DNA of 42,249 nucleotides, taken from NCBI GenBank assembly GCA_016185305.1, contig JACPNV010000077.1:1-42249 (forward strand), in the 5' to 3' direction. Below the pieces are notes generated by a model. That model was not told the origin of the DNA and made no database searches. It saw only the letters and a list, made by a program, of their open reading frames with translations. Within the stretch, counting starts at the first letter, position 1. The number at the start of each line of letters is the position of its first letter. This stretch comes from Actinomycetota bacterium (GTDB taxonomy: Bacteria; Actinomycetota; Acidimicrobiia; Acidimicrobiales; Acidimicrobilacustridaceae). Below are positions 7,727-15,078 of this stretch, in pieces. A program made the position numbers and the translations under genes.

Positions 7727-8338
7727 ATGGCCACCGCAACCTCGCGCCGTACCCCGCAACAGCAGCGCAGCCGGGCAAAGGTCGACGCCATCCTCGACGC
7801 GTCCGAACGGATCGTCACCGCTGACGGTCTCGACGGCCTCACGACCACGATCGTCGCCGAGCAAGCGGGCATCGCGGTCGGTACCTTGTACCAGTACTTC
7901 GACAGCATCGACGCGATCCTCGACGCGTTGATCGCTCGCCACGCCGAGTCTTTCGCTCTGCAGCTGAAAGAAGCACTGTCGGGCCAGAAGTTCCGGCGCA
8001 AGCGCGACGCCGCCAACGCCGCGCTCGACGAGTTGATCGAGTACTACCGCAGCCACCCCTCGTTCCGTGCCCTGTGGCGGGGCGCACCCAGCGCGACCGG
8101 GGCCGGCTTCGGAGACGAAGCCGGCGACGTGCTCATCGGCTTGGTGATCGAGGCGATCGAGTCGCAGGGCATGGCGTCGCGCGCCGACCCCGACTTCGTG
8201 CTCGAGGTCGAGGTGCAATGGTCACTGGCCCAAGCCCTCATCCGCCTCGCGTTCCGCCGCGATCCCAAAGGCGACGCTGCGGTGCTCAACCACCTCCGCC
8301 GCCTCTTCGACCTCGACGTCGACCCGGTGGAGACGTAG
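7727..8338 (+). CDS. TetR family transcriptional regulator
   Basis: The 203-residue protein has an N-terminal TetR helix-turn-helix (residues 15-65): RSRAKVDAILDASERIVTAD, then TTIVAEQAGIAVGTLYQYFD, the signature of the recognition helix. The variable C-terminal ligand domain is helical. The gene follows the lyase stop by 7 bp and precedes a nitroreductase gene by 22 bp. It probably represses its own operon; the TCATG repeats at 6236-6254 are candidate sites. The ligand might be the lyase substrate or product. Confidence 0.9.
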   Translation: MATATSRRTPQQQRSRAKVDAILDASERIVTADGLDGLTTTIVAEQAGIAVGTLYQYFDSIDAILDALIARHAESFALQLKEALSGQKFRRKRDAANAALDELIEYYRSHPSFRALWRGAPSATGAGFGDEAGDVLIGLVIEAIESQGMASRADPDFVLEVEVQWSLAQALIRLAFRRDPKGDAAVLNHLRRLFDLDVDPVET

Positions 8339-8345
8339 CACGGGT

Positions 8346-8351
8346 TACGTT
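8346..8351 (+). promoter_or_regulatory. -10 hexamer for the nitroreductase
   Basis: TACGTT ends 9 nt before the ATG at 8361. There is no Shine-Dalgarno sequence, so the gene may have its own leaderless transcript besides read-through from the tetR gene. Confidence 0.4.
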
Positions 8352-8360
8352 TGCGCATCG

Positions 8361-9044
8361 ATGGAGTTCTTCGAAGTCGTCACCACGACGCGTGCCATCC
8401 GGCGGTACTTGCCCGATCCGATTCCTGATGCGGATTTGGCCCAGATGTTCTTCGCGGCGACCCGCGCGCCGTCGGGGTCGAACCGGCAACCGTTGCGGTT
8501 CGTCGTCTTGCGCGACGGGCCGAAAGCCCTCGCTGCACGCAAGGTCTTGGGCGACTCGTTCCGCACCATGTGGTCGGACAAACGAGCCGGCGACGCTTAC
8601 GACCGCGGCTCGGGAGAGGACCCGAGCTCGCGCAAGGCGCGGACCGCTCGGACGATGCAGCACTTCGTCGACCACATCGATGAAGCACCGGTCATCGTGT
8701 TCGCGTGTGTGCAGCACTGGCACGGCGGCCACTTCACCGAAGGTGCTTCGGTCTATCCCGCCTGCCAGAACCTGCTGCTCTCCGCCCGCGCCCTCGGCTA
8801 CGGCGCGGTGATGACGGTCTGGCATCAAGTGGTCGAGAAGGAACTGGCCGACATCGTCGGGCTTCCTGACGGCGTGAGCATCGCCGCGACGATCCCTCTC
8901 GGTCGCCCCGAAGGCCGTCACGGCCCGGTGCGGCGCCTGCCGCTCGACCAGCTCGTGTACGAGGACGGATGGTCGGAGTCGGCCCCGTGGGCGATCGATC
9001 CTGAGGGGGCGCGCTTCAGCGGCGGGCCGCCCCGCGGCCGCTGA
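8361..9044 (+). CDS. Nitroreductase family oxidoreductase
   Basis: This 227-residue FMN enzyme of the nitroreductase superfamily would reduce nitro, quinone or similar acceptors with NAD(P)H. It begins EFFEVVTTTRAIRRYLPDPI, the usual FMN phosphate motif with paired Arg, followed by RAPSGSNRQPLRFVVL. Later VYPACQNLLLSARALGYGAV and IAATIPLGRPEGRHGPVRR are the family's second FMN segment. It is on the same strand as the tetR and lyase genes. Substrate unknown. The frame ends in GGPPRGR, overlapping a short inverted repeat at the stop. Confidence 0.9.
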   Translation: MEFFEVVTTTRAIRRYLPDPIPDADLAQMFFAATRAPSGSNRQPLRFVVLRDGPKALAARKVLGDSFRTMWSDKRAGDAYDRGSGEDPSSRKARTARTMQHFVDHIDEAPVIVFACVQHWHGGHFTEGASVYPACQNLLLSARALGYGAVMTVWHQVVEKELADIVGLPDGVSIAATIPLGRPEGRHGPVRRLPLDQLVYEDGWSESAPWAIDPEGARFSGGPPRGR

Positions 9045-9054
9045 TCTCGCGGCC
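9036..9054. terminator. Short inverted repeat between convergent genes
   Basis: GGCCGC and GCGGCC form a perfect 6-bp stem around TGATCTC, covering the nitroreductase stop codon. It lies between convergent genes and might act as a weak bidirectional terminator. There is no T-run. Confidence 0.3.
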
Positions 9055-9068
9055 CAGCTCCGGTCGGT

Positions 9069-9449
9069 TCAGCGCACGCCGAGGAGGTCGACCACGAACA
9101 CCAGGGTCTCGTTCGGCCCGATCACGCCACCCGCGCCGCCCTTGCCGTACGCGAGGTTCGGTGGGATGACGAGTCGGCGGCGTCCGCCGACCTTCATGCC
9201 GGCCACACCCTGATCCCATCCCGCGATGACCTCGCCAGCCCCGAGTCGGAACGAGAACGTGTCACCGCGGTCCCACGACGCATCGAACTGGCTGCGGGTC
9301 GACCACGCGTTGCCGGCGTAGTGGACCTCGACCGTCTGCCCGCTCGCGGCCTCGTCGCCGGCGCCGACCTCGAGGTCTTCGATCACGAGCTCTGCAGGGG
9401 GCTGCTCGCCCGGCGGCACGTACACATGGGGCTTCTCGTCGTTCGACAT
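9069..9449 (-). CDS. FKBP-type peptidyl-prolyl cis-trans isomerase
   Basis: The 126-residue protein is a single FKBP domain that would catalyse proline isomerisation in protein folding. Key motifs are VEVHYAGNAWSTRSQFDASW, EVIAGWDQGVAGMKVGGRRR, VIPPNLAYGKGG and the last strand TLVFVVDLLGV. There is no signal peptide, so it is cytoplasmic. The ATG at 9449 has no ribosome site but TAGGTT lies 6 nt before it. It is divergent from the diguanylate cyclase gene. Confidence 0.95.
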   Translation of the reverse strand: MSNDEKPHVYVPPGEQPPAELVIEDLEVGAGDEAASGQTVEVHYAGNAWSTRSQFDASWDRGDTFSFRLGAGEVIAGWDQGVAGMKVGGRRRLVIPPNLAYGKGGAGGVIGPNETLVFVVDLLGVR

Positions 9450-9455
9450 CCGCCC

Positions 9456-9461
9456 AACCTA
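9456..9461 (-). promoter_or_regulatory. -10 hexamer for the FKBP gene
   Basis: TAGGTT on the minus strand ends 6 nt before the ATG at 9449, consistent with a leaderless transcript. Confidence 0.55.
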
Positions 9462-9536
9462 GCGAGCGGATCACACACGCTCACCTGATCGCTCCGATCC
9501 ACCGACGACACGACGCGCGGACGGCGCGTGACCCTT

Positions 9537-9542
9537 TACGGT
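9537..9542 (+). promoter_or_regulatory. -10 hexamer deciding the diguanylate cyclase start
   Basis: TACGGT ends 6 nt before the GTG at 9549. An upstream in-frame GTG at 9528 would place the promoter inside the gene, so 9549 is preferred. Confidence 0.5.
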
Positions 9543-9548
9543 GTAGCC

Positions 9549-10952
9549 GTGGCAACGGCGCGAAACCCCGACGACGAACCGGTCGCGCCGTTGATCGCAA
9601 CGCCGGCCTGGGCCGTCAGCGCCCTCGGGCACCTCACCGATCTGGTGGTCGTGCTCGACGACAGCCTCACCTTGCTGTGGGCCAACGGGTACACCAAGCG
9701 ATTGCTCGGCTATCGAGACGAGGATGAAGACCGCCTCATCGGGACATCGATCGCGGAGTTCGTCCACCCCGACGATCTCCTCCGCGCCGGCGAGGTCGTC
9801 GGCATGATGGTCGAGGATCAGCTCGTCGTCCCCGTGACGCCGGCGCTCTACCGCCTACGGCAGGCGGACGGAGCGTGGACACCCGTCGAGCTCAACGGTG
9901 TGGTCGTTCCGGCGAGTGACGGCTTGGGCGCGCTCATCGTCATCGTCGGGCGCTACTCCGGCGACCGCCACCTCCAAGACCACATCCTCGAGATGTTGAC
10001 AAGCGGCGCGTCGACAGATGATGTGGTCGAGCTGATCCCCGGGTTCGGCCACTGGCGCCACCCCTATGAGGTCTACGCGATCTGGTACCGCAACGCGAGG
10101 GGCGAGTGGACGATGGCCGGCACCGAGCTCGCGGCCGAGCTGGCGGCGGTGGCAGTTTCGGGCAATCCGTGGCAGATGGCCGTGGAGCACAACGAGGAGG
10201 TCGTCGCCGAGGCGGACGACCTCCCGCCTGCGGTGCGCGCGCTGGCCGAGCAACACATGCTCGGCGCGTGCTGGGCGATCCCGGTGCCCGATCCGCTCCA
10301 CGACGAGCACGCCGCCGTCATCGCCTGGTCACGCGCCGGCATGGGCATCGCGACGCCGGTCCACCGCTACGCGCTCGAGACGATGGCGAGGTCGTTGGAA
10401 TTGGTCCTCCAGTGGCGGCGCCAGCGCACCGGCCTCGAAGATGCAGCTCGCTGCGACTCGCTCACCGGCGTGGCCAACCGCGGCCGAGTTTTCGAGGTCC
10501 TCGGCGAACTGCGGCGTGAAGCGGCGGCAGACGGGACGAAGATGAGAGTCGGCCTTCTCTATGTCGACCTCGACGGCTTCAAAGACGTCAACGATCTCCA
10601 CGGCCACACTGCGGGAGATGCGGTGTTGACCGAAGTGGCCCGACGCATCTCAACCACGTTGCGGCCGGGCGACATGCTCGGTCGCTTGGGCGGCGACGAG
10701 TTCGCCGTGGTGTGCCGTGATGTCCCCGACGACAGCGCGCTTCCATCGATCGCGCAACGGATCATCGAAGCCGTCTCGCCGCCGATGCGCGTCGGCCGCG
10801 CCGAGATCGCCGTCGGGGCGAGCATCGGGGTCGCCATGGCCGTGGCGGCGGAGCTCCGCCCCGACGAGTTGATCGATCGTGCCGACAACGCCTTGTACAG
10901 CGCCAAGGCCGCAGGCCGAGGCCGCTGGCACGCGGCGCCGGCGGCGACCTGA
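9549..10952 (+). CDS. Diguanylate cyclase with PAS and GAF-like sensor domains
   Basis: The 467-residue protein would make cyclic di-GMP from two GTP. A PAS domain (about residues 20-145: DLVVVLDDSLTLLWANGYTK, then GTSIAEFVHPDD) is followed by a GAF-like domain (about 145-295). The C-terminal GGDEF domain opens with DSLTGVANRGRVFEVLGELR and LLYVDLDGFKDVNDLHGH and carries an intact RLGGDEFAVV active site. RPGD lies five residues before GGDEF and fits the RxxD product-inhibition site, so feedback control is likely. There is no membrane segment. No EAL or HD-GYP phosphodiesterase occurs in the window. Its first two domains resemble the protein at 5350-6183. Confidence 0.92.
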   Translation: MATARNPDDEPVAPLIATPAWAVSALGHLTDLVVVLDDSLTLLWANGYTKRLLGYRDEDEDRLIGTSIAEFVHPDDLLRAGEVVGMMVEDQLVVPVTPALYRLRQADGAWTPVELNGVVVPASDGLGALIVIVGRYSGDRHLQDHILEMLTSGASTDDVVELIPGFGHWRHPYEVYAIWYRNARGEWTMAGTELAAELAAVAVSGNPWQMAVEHNEEVVAEADDLPPAVRALAEQHMLGACWAIPVPDPLHDEHAAVIAWSRAGMGIATPVHRYALETMARSLELVLQWRRQRTGLEDAARCDSLTGVANRGRVFEVLGELRREAAADGTKMRVGLLYVDLDGFKDVNDLHGHTAGDAVLTEVARRISTTLRPGDMLGRLGGDEFAVVCRDVPDDSALPSIAQRIIEAVSPPMRVGRAEIAVGASIGVAMAVAAELRPDELIDRADNALYSAKAAGRGRWHAAPAAT

Positions 10953-10965
10953 TTCGCGGCCAGAG

Positions 10966-11760
10966 CTACGCGTTCGTGGCGGCGAGGGCGGCCGGCTCGT
11001 GCCAGAGCCGGCGAGCGAGGCGCGCCCAGTCGTCGCGAAGCTGCGGAGCAAGCGCAAGACCGACCAGCGAGCACGACGCTCCAAAAGCGGCGGTCTCGAC
11101 CAGCGCCGGATCGAGGCGCCGTCCGGCCCCGAACTCGGTCACCGTGTCGAAGGTCCACTCGCCGCTCGCCAGCGAGAACCGCCCCGCCAGCAAGCCAGGG
11201 ATCGCCCGCGCCAGGTCTCGACACGCCGGCTCGCGGCGATCGACGTTGGCGGCAACGCGCTCGATGCTGGTGACCGAAAGGTGGCTCAGTCGGCGCATGA
11301 CGCCGGTGGCGGCGATCAGGTCAAGATCTCGCGCGTCGAGGGCGGGGTGGGCCCACGCCGGCAAGCGGCCGCACACCTGGGTCCACGGATCGAGCAGCAT
11401 CGCCTTCTTCTTGCTGTCGAGATGTTCGGTCGTGAGGGCGAGCAACGCCGCGTCGACCTTGGCGAACCGGGACCGTACGAGCGGTTCGACATCACCAACC
11501 CGGTTGGCGTCCGTAGCCTCACGCGTCAAGCGAACGTCGAGGATCTCGCGCACGTCGCGCAGCGCCTGCGAGGACTCGTGCCCGTTCACCGTGCGTATCG
11601 CCCGCCAAGACGTCGGGACCGCCAGGCAATCGAGCCGGGCCCAGTCGGCCGGGCCGAGCTGCTCGAGCTGTATGTACAGGCGGGAGGCCCGCCGGCCGAT
11701 CTCGCCGAGGCGGGCAAGGGCGACAACTTCTTCGATCATCAGCATGGGTGTTGTTCTCAC
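10966..11760 (-). CDS. Hypothetical helical protein, 264 residues
   Basis: I do not recognise the family. The protein appears mostly alpha-helical, has no signal peptide or membrane segment, and contains a Trp/Pro stretch (LLDPWTQVCGRLPAWAHPAL) and many Arg and Ala. Codon use is typical of the neighbours. The first codon is GTG at 11760; an ATG at 11745 is an alternative, and neither has a clear ribosome site or -10 box. It converges on the diguanylate cyclase gene, 13 bp from its stop, so a link to cyclic di-GMP cannot be inferred from orientation. Confidence 0.6.
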   Translation of the reverse strand: MRTTPMLMIEEVVALARLGEIGRRASRLYIQLEQLGPADWARLDCLAVPTSWRAIRTVNGHESSQALRDVREILDVRLTREATDANRVGDVEPLVRSRFAKVDAALLALTTEHLDSKKKAMLLDPWTQVCGRLPAWAHPALDARDLDLIAATGVMRRLSHLSVTSIERVAANVDRREPACRDLARAIPGLLAGRFSLASGEWTFDTVTEFGAGRRLDPALVETAAFGASCSLVGLALAPQLRDDWARLARRLWHEPAALAATNA

Positions 11761-11837
11761 CTACCCGTGTGTCATCGCCATCACGCTCAGGTGAACAGCG
11801 GGTGAAAGGCCGGTGGCCGGCGGGAACTGGTTTCTGC

Positions 11838-11857
11838 GCCGCCGATAATCCGGCGGC
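11838..11857. repeat. Perfect 7-bp inverted repeat
   Basis: GCCGCCG and CGGCGGC flank the loop ATAATC. It sits in the divergent space between the 264-residue protein and the small ORF at 11929. Just beyond, at 11863-11879, TTGGCAC and GTGTCAA form a second dyad with one mismatch. Either could be a regulator site; no T-run supports termination. Confidence 0.5.
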
Positions 11858-11890
11858 TGCCGTTGGCACGGAGTGTCAACACGTTCGGGC

Positions 11891-11896
11891 TATCGT
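11891..11896 (+). promoter_or_regulatory. Possible -10 hexamer before the small ORF
   Basis: TATCGT is followed by a short GC-rich hairpin (CCCCC at 11901-11905 pairing with GGGGG at 11910-11914) and then the ATG at 11929. The same hexamer occurs before the ferredoxin gene. Confidence 0.35.
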
Positions 11897-11928
11897 GTGT
11901 CCCCCTGGCGGGGGCGGGCAGCGACACG

Positions 11929-12162
11929 ATGACGACGGTTCACAAGTACCTCGGCAAGGCGCCCATCGGGTGGCACTTCATGGCGGACGTCGGGCGGCAT
12001 CGCACCGAGGGCTGGCGGCCCACCCGGCGCTGGGCAGAGGCGGCAGCCCGTCGCTGGACCAAGCAGGCGCGCCAGCAGCTCCAGCCGGGCCACGAGATCG
12101 CCGCTCGCCCGTCCGCCCGCCGCTCGCGATCGCACGCCGATCCTCGCCCCTGGCGAAGGTGA
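11929..12162 (+). CDS. Small basic Trp- and Arg-rich protein
   Basis: The 77-residue product begins MTTVHKYLGKAPIGWHFMAD and is strongly basic, with five Trp in the first 50 residues and an Arg-rich tail. No family is recognised. The ATG directly follows a GC-rich leader hairpin; no clear Shine-Dalgarno sequence is present. The frame is open upstream to 11863. Basic charge suggests nucleic acid or membrane contact, but that is a guess. It could be a non-coding stretch in a GC-rich frame. Confidence 0.4.
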   Translation: MTTVHKYLGKAPIGWHFMADVGRHRTEGWRPTRRWAEAAARRWTKQARQQLQPGHEIAARPSARRSRSHADPRPWRR

Positions 12163-12197
12163 CATCGGTCGCGACCCTGGACTTCACTGCCGTTCCT

Positions 12198-12224
12198 GAG
12201 TAAGTTCAACAAACGAACTCACTC
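12198..12224. promoter_or_regulatory. Dyad operator overlapping the oxidoreductase promoter
   Basis: GAGTAAGTTC and GAACTCACTC are 10-bp arms with a single mismatch, separated by AACAAAC. TAAGTT at 12201-12206 inside the left arm fits a -10 hexamer, so protein bound here would block transcription. The arm size and spacing suit a dimeric winged-helix regulator, and such a regulator (HxlR family) is the second gene of the unit. This is the clearest operator in the window. Confidence 0.7.
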
Positions 12225-12242
12225 GCCGGAGCAGGGGGACCG

Positions 12243-14549
12243 ATGGCCACCACGACCACGACGCCGACCACCACGACGACCGAGCGCCCGACCGCCTGGC
12301 AGCAGACGGCGTGCATCCTTTGCAGCATCAACTGCGGGATCGAGGTGCGGCTCGACGGCACGCGGTTCGCGCGCGTGCGCGGCGACAAGGCCCATCCGAC
12401 GTCGCAGGGCTACACGTGCGAGAAGGCGCTGCGGCTCGACCACTACCAGAACTCCCGTGACCGGCTGACCAGTCCCTTGCGCCGGCGCGCCGACGGCACC
12501 TACGAGGAGGTCGACTGGGACACGGCGATCACCGAGATCGCCGCGCGCTTCGCCAAGATCCGCGACACCTACGGCGGCGAGAAGATCTTCTACTACGGCG
12601 GCGGCGGGCAGGGGACCCACCTCGGCGGCGGGTTCGGCGGAGCGACTCGCGGAGTGCTCGGCTCGCGCTATTCATCCAACGCACTCGCGCAGGAGAAGAC
12701 GGGCGAGTTCTGGGTCGACGGTCAGCTGTTCGGCCGGCCCCGCTGCCACACGACCGGAGATTTCGAACACACCGAGGTGGCCGTGTTCGTCGGCAAGAAC
12801 CCCTGGCAATCGCACGGCTTCCCTCGCGCCCGCACCACGTTGAAGGAGATCGCTCGCGATCCCGAGCGCGCCCTCGTCGTCATCGATCCTCGCCGCACCG
12901 AGTCGGCCGACCTCGCCGACTACCACCTGCAGGTGCGGCCCGGCACCGATGCGTTCGCGCTGGCCGCGGCGCTCGCCGTGCTGGCGGAGGAAGACCTCCT
13001 CGATCACGCCTGGCTCGACGAGCACGCCAGACGGCTCGACGAACTGCTCGCGCTCCTCGGCGGTGTGGACATCACCGACTACTGCGATCGGGCAGGGGTC
13101 GACGAAGAGCTCGTCCGCACCGTCGCCCGCCGCATCGCGCGCGCGGCGAGCGTGTCGATCTTCGAAGACCTCGGCATCCAGCAGGCGCCGCACTCGACGT
13201 TGAACTCGTGGCTCGAGAAGCTGATCTACCTCCTCACCGGCAACTTCGGCATCGAGGGCGGGATGAACATCCACACGCGCATGGCGAGCCTCGGAGGAGG
13301 AGGAGTCGGGGGGACCAACCGGGTGACGCCCGTTGGCGGTCATCGCATCATCACCGGCCTCATCCCGGCGGCGGTCATCCCCGACGAGATCCTCACCGAT
13401 CACCCCGATCGCTTCCGGGCCATGCTCATCGAGTCGAGCAACCCGGTGCACTCGCTGCCCGACAGCCAGCGCATGCGGGATGCACTCGACGCGTTGGAGC
13501 TCGTCGTGGTGATCGACGTCGCGTTCACCGAGACCGCTCGCCATGCCGACTACGTACTGCCGGCCTCCTCCCAGTTCGAGAAGTGGGAGGCCACGTTCTT
13601 CACCCTCGAGTTCCCCGAGAACGCCTTCCACCTGCGCAAGCCGCTGCTGCCACCGCTCGAAGGCACGCGGCCCGAACCCGAGATCCATCGCCGCCTCGTC
13701 CGGGCGCTCGGCGGCTACACCGACGACGACCTGCTACCGCTTCACGAGGCGGCGCTTCGCGGACGAGCCGCGTATGCCGAGGCGTTCCTCGCGTTCCTCG
13801 GTGATCGCCCCGACCTGGCACGAGTTGTCCCGTTGGTGCTCGTCGAGACGCTGGGGCCGACCCTCGTCGAGGAGCTCGGTCCGGGCTCCGAGACCGTCGC
13901 CGCCGTGTGGGGCCTGTGCCAGACCGCCTTCCTCTCCTATCCGTCGTCGATCCGGCGCGCCGGGTACGAGGACGCCGAAGCGCTGTTCGAAGCCGTCACC
14001 ACGACGCACTCCGGCATCGTCTTCTCGGTCGACCCGTACGACGAGACGATCGCCCGCATGGAGACTCCCGACAAGTTGGTGAACCTCGTCGTGGACGAGT
14101 TGGTCGACGAGTTCCAGGCGCTGGCGAGCGAACGACCGCCGAGCCCCGCTGGCGACGATGCGTACCCGTTCGTGCTGTCCGCTGGCGAGCGTCGGTCGTC
14201 GACGGCCAACACGATCTACCGCGATCCGTCGTGGATGAAGAACGACACCGAGGGTTCGTTGCGCATGCATCCGAAGGACGCCGCGTCGGTCGGCGTCGAC
14301 GACGGCGGCACCGTGCGGCTGACGACTCGTCGTGGCAGTGTGGTCGCCGTGGTCGAGGTGTCCGACACGCTCCTCCCCGGTCATGTCTCGCTGCCGAACG
14401 GCCGCGGGCTGGACTACCCCGACGAGTCCGGTGAACGCGAGCGCAAGGGCGCTCCGCCCAACGAGCTGACCTCCACCGACGACCGCGACTGGCTCGCGGG
14501 CACGCCGTGGCACAAGCACGTGCGGGCCCGCATCGAGGCGGTGGCGTGA
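12243..14549 (+). CDS. Molybdopterin oxidoreductase with N-terminal Fe-S domain
   Basis: The 768-residue enzyme belongs to the DMSO reductase family (formate dehydrogenase or nitrate reductase catalytic type) and binds a bis-MGD molybdenum or tungsten cofactor. Cys 24, 27, 31 and 59 (TACILCSINC and YTCEKA) fit the N-terminal [4Fe-4S] site. Cys 168 in RCHTTGDFEHTEVAVFVGKN is at the usual metal-ligand position, so it is Cys, not selenocysteine. VVIDPRRTESADLADYHLQV and the C-terminal PFVLSAGERRSSTANTIYRD with VRLTTRRGSVVAV are cofactor-binding segments. There is no Tat signal, so it is cytoplasmic. The first 13 residues are nearly all Thr. Substrate unknown. It is co-transcribed with an HxlR regulator. 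Confidence 0.92.
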   Translation: MATTTTTPTTTTTERPTAWQQTACILCSINCGIEVRLDGTRFARVRGDKAHPTSQGYTCEKALRLDHYQNSRDRLTSPLRRRADGTYEEVDWDTAITEIAARFAKIRDTYGGEKIFYYGGGGQGTHLGGGFGGATRGVLGSRYSSNALAQEKTGEFWVDGQLFGRPRCHTTGDFEHTEVAVFVGKNPWQSHGFPRARTTLKEIARDPERALVVIDPRRTESADLADYHLQVRPGTDAFALAAALAVLAEEDLLDHAWLDEHARRLDELLALLGGVDITDYCDRAGVDEELVRTVARRIARAASVSIFEDLGIQQAPHSTLNSWLEKLIYLLTGNFGIEGGMNIHTRMASLGGGGVGGTNRVTPVGGHRIITGLIPAAVIPDEILTDHPDRFRAMLIESSNPVHSLPDSQRMRDALDALELVVVIDVAFTETARHADYVLPASSQFEKWEATFFTLEFPENAFHLRKPLLPPLEGTRPEPEIHRRLVRALGGYTDDDLLPLHEAALRGRAAYAEAFLAFLGDRPDLARVVPLVLVETLGPTLVEELGPGSETVAAVWGLCQTAFLSYPSSIRRAGYEDAEALFEAVTTTHSGIVFSVDPYDETIARMETPDKLVNLVVDELVDEFQALASERPPSPAGDDAYPFVLSAGERRSSTANTIYRDPSWMKNDTEGSLRMHPKDAASVGVDDGGTVRLTTRRGSVVAVVEVSDTLLPGHVSLPNGRGLDYPDESGERERKGAPPNELTSTDDRDWLAGTPWHKHVRARIEAVA

Positions 14550-14986
14550 GACGGACGCGGTTCGACGACTGGCCGTGCCCGATCGCGCGGACCACCGACC
14601 TCATCGGCGACTGGTGGACGCCGCTCGTCATGCGAGAGGCGTTCCTGGGGCGCAAGCGCTTCGACGAGTTCATCGACGCGCTCGGGATCCCGCGGGCAGT
14701 GCTGACCGATCGGCTCGACCGCCTGGTCACCGAAGGCCTGCTGCGAAAGGTCACCTACGAGGAGCGGCCGCCCCGGTTCGAGTACAAGCTGACCGAGAAG
14801 GGCCTCGCGTTCTATGACGTGCTCGCCGCGATGTGGCGGTGGGGGGCGGACTGGCAATGGGGCGACGAGGCTCCGCCGATCAAGCTCGTCGACCGCGACA
14901 CCGGCAAAGAGGTCGTGCCGGCGGTCGTCGACGAGAACACCGGCCAGCGCATCGACGTCCGGCGCCTGCGGGTACGCCCCCGCTGA
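14546..14986 (+). CDS. HxlR family winged-helix regulator
   Basis: The 146-residue protein has a full HxlR domain: WPCPIARTTDLIGDWWTPLV with the conserved redox-capable Cys, FLGRKRFDEFIDALGIPRAV, LTDRLDRLVTEGLLRKVTYE and the wing ERPPRFEYKLTEKGLAF. A C-terminal extension of about 45 residues (IKLVDRDTGKEVVPAVVDEN) is also found in some long HxlR proteins. The GTG start overlaps the TGA of the oxidoreductase (GTGA, 14546-14549), which implies translational coupling. It probably autoregulates the unit through the dyad at 12198-12224. HxlR proteins typically sense electrophiles, aldehydes or redox state. Confidence 0.9.
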   Translation: MRRTRFDDWPCPIARTTDLIGDWWTPLVMREAFLGRKRFDEFIDALGIPRAVLTDRLDRLVTEGLLRKVTYEERPPRFEYKLTEKGLAFYDVLAAMWRWGADWQWGDEAPPIKLVDRDTGKEVVPAVVDENTGQRIDVRRLRVRPR

Positions 14987-14998
14987 GAAAACTCGGAA

Positions 14999-15043
14999 TC
15001 TTTCGTCACTGGCCTATGACAGGCGTAGGTGGCTGACGAAAGA
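14999..15043. terminator. Perfect 10-bp inverted repeat between convergent genes
   Basis: TCTTTCGTCA (14999-15008) and TGACGAAAGA (15034-15043) are exact complements separated by 25 nt that hold a smaller GCCT/AGGC hairpin. It lies between the convergent HxlR and crotonase genes. A bidirectional terminator is the simplest reading, though no T-run follows on either strand. A regulator site is possible. Confidence 0.5.
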
Positions 15044-15078
15044 ACGGGAGGGGGAGTACGGCTCGAGCGAGCGATCCG

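Noticed and set aside
12744..12746. Selenocysteine in the molybdopterin enzyme
   Set aside because: The codon at the metal-ligand position is TGC (Cys), so no TGA recoding is needed.
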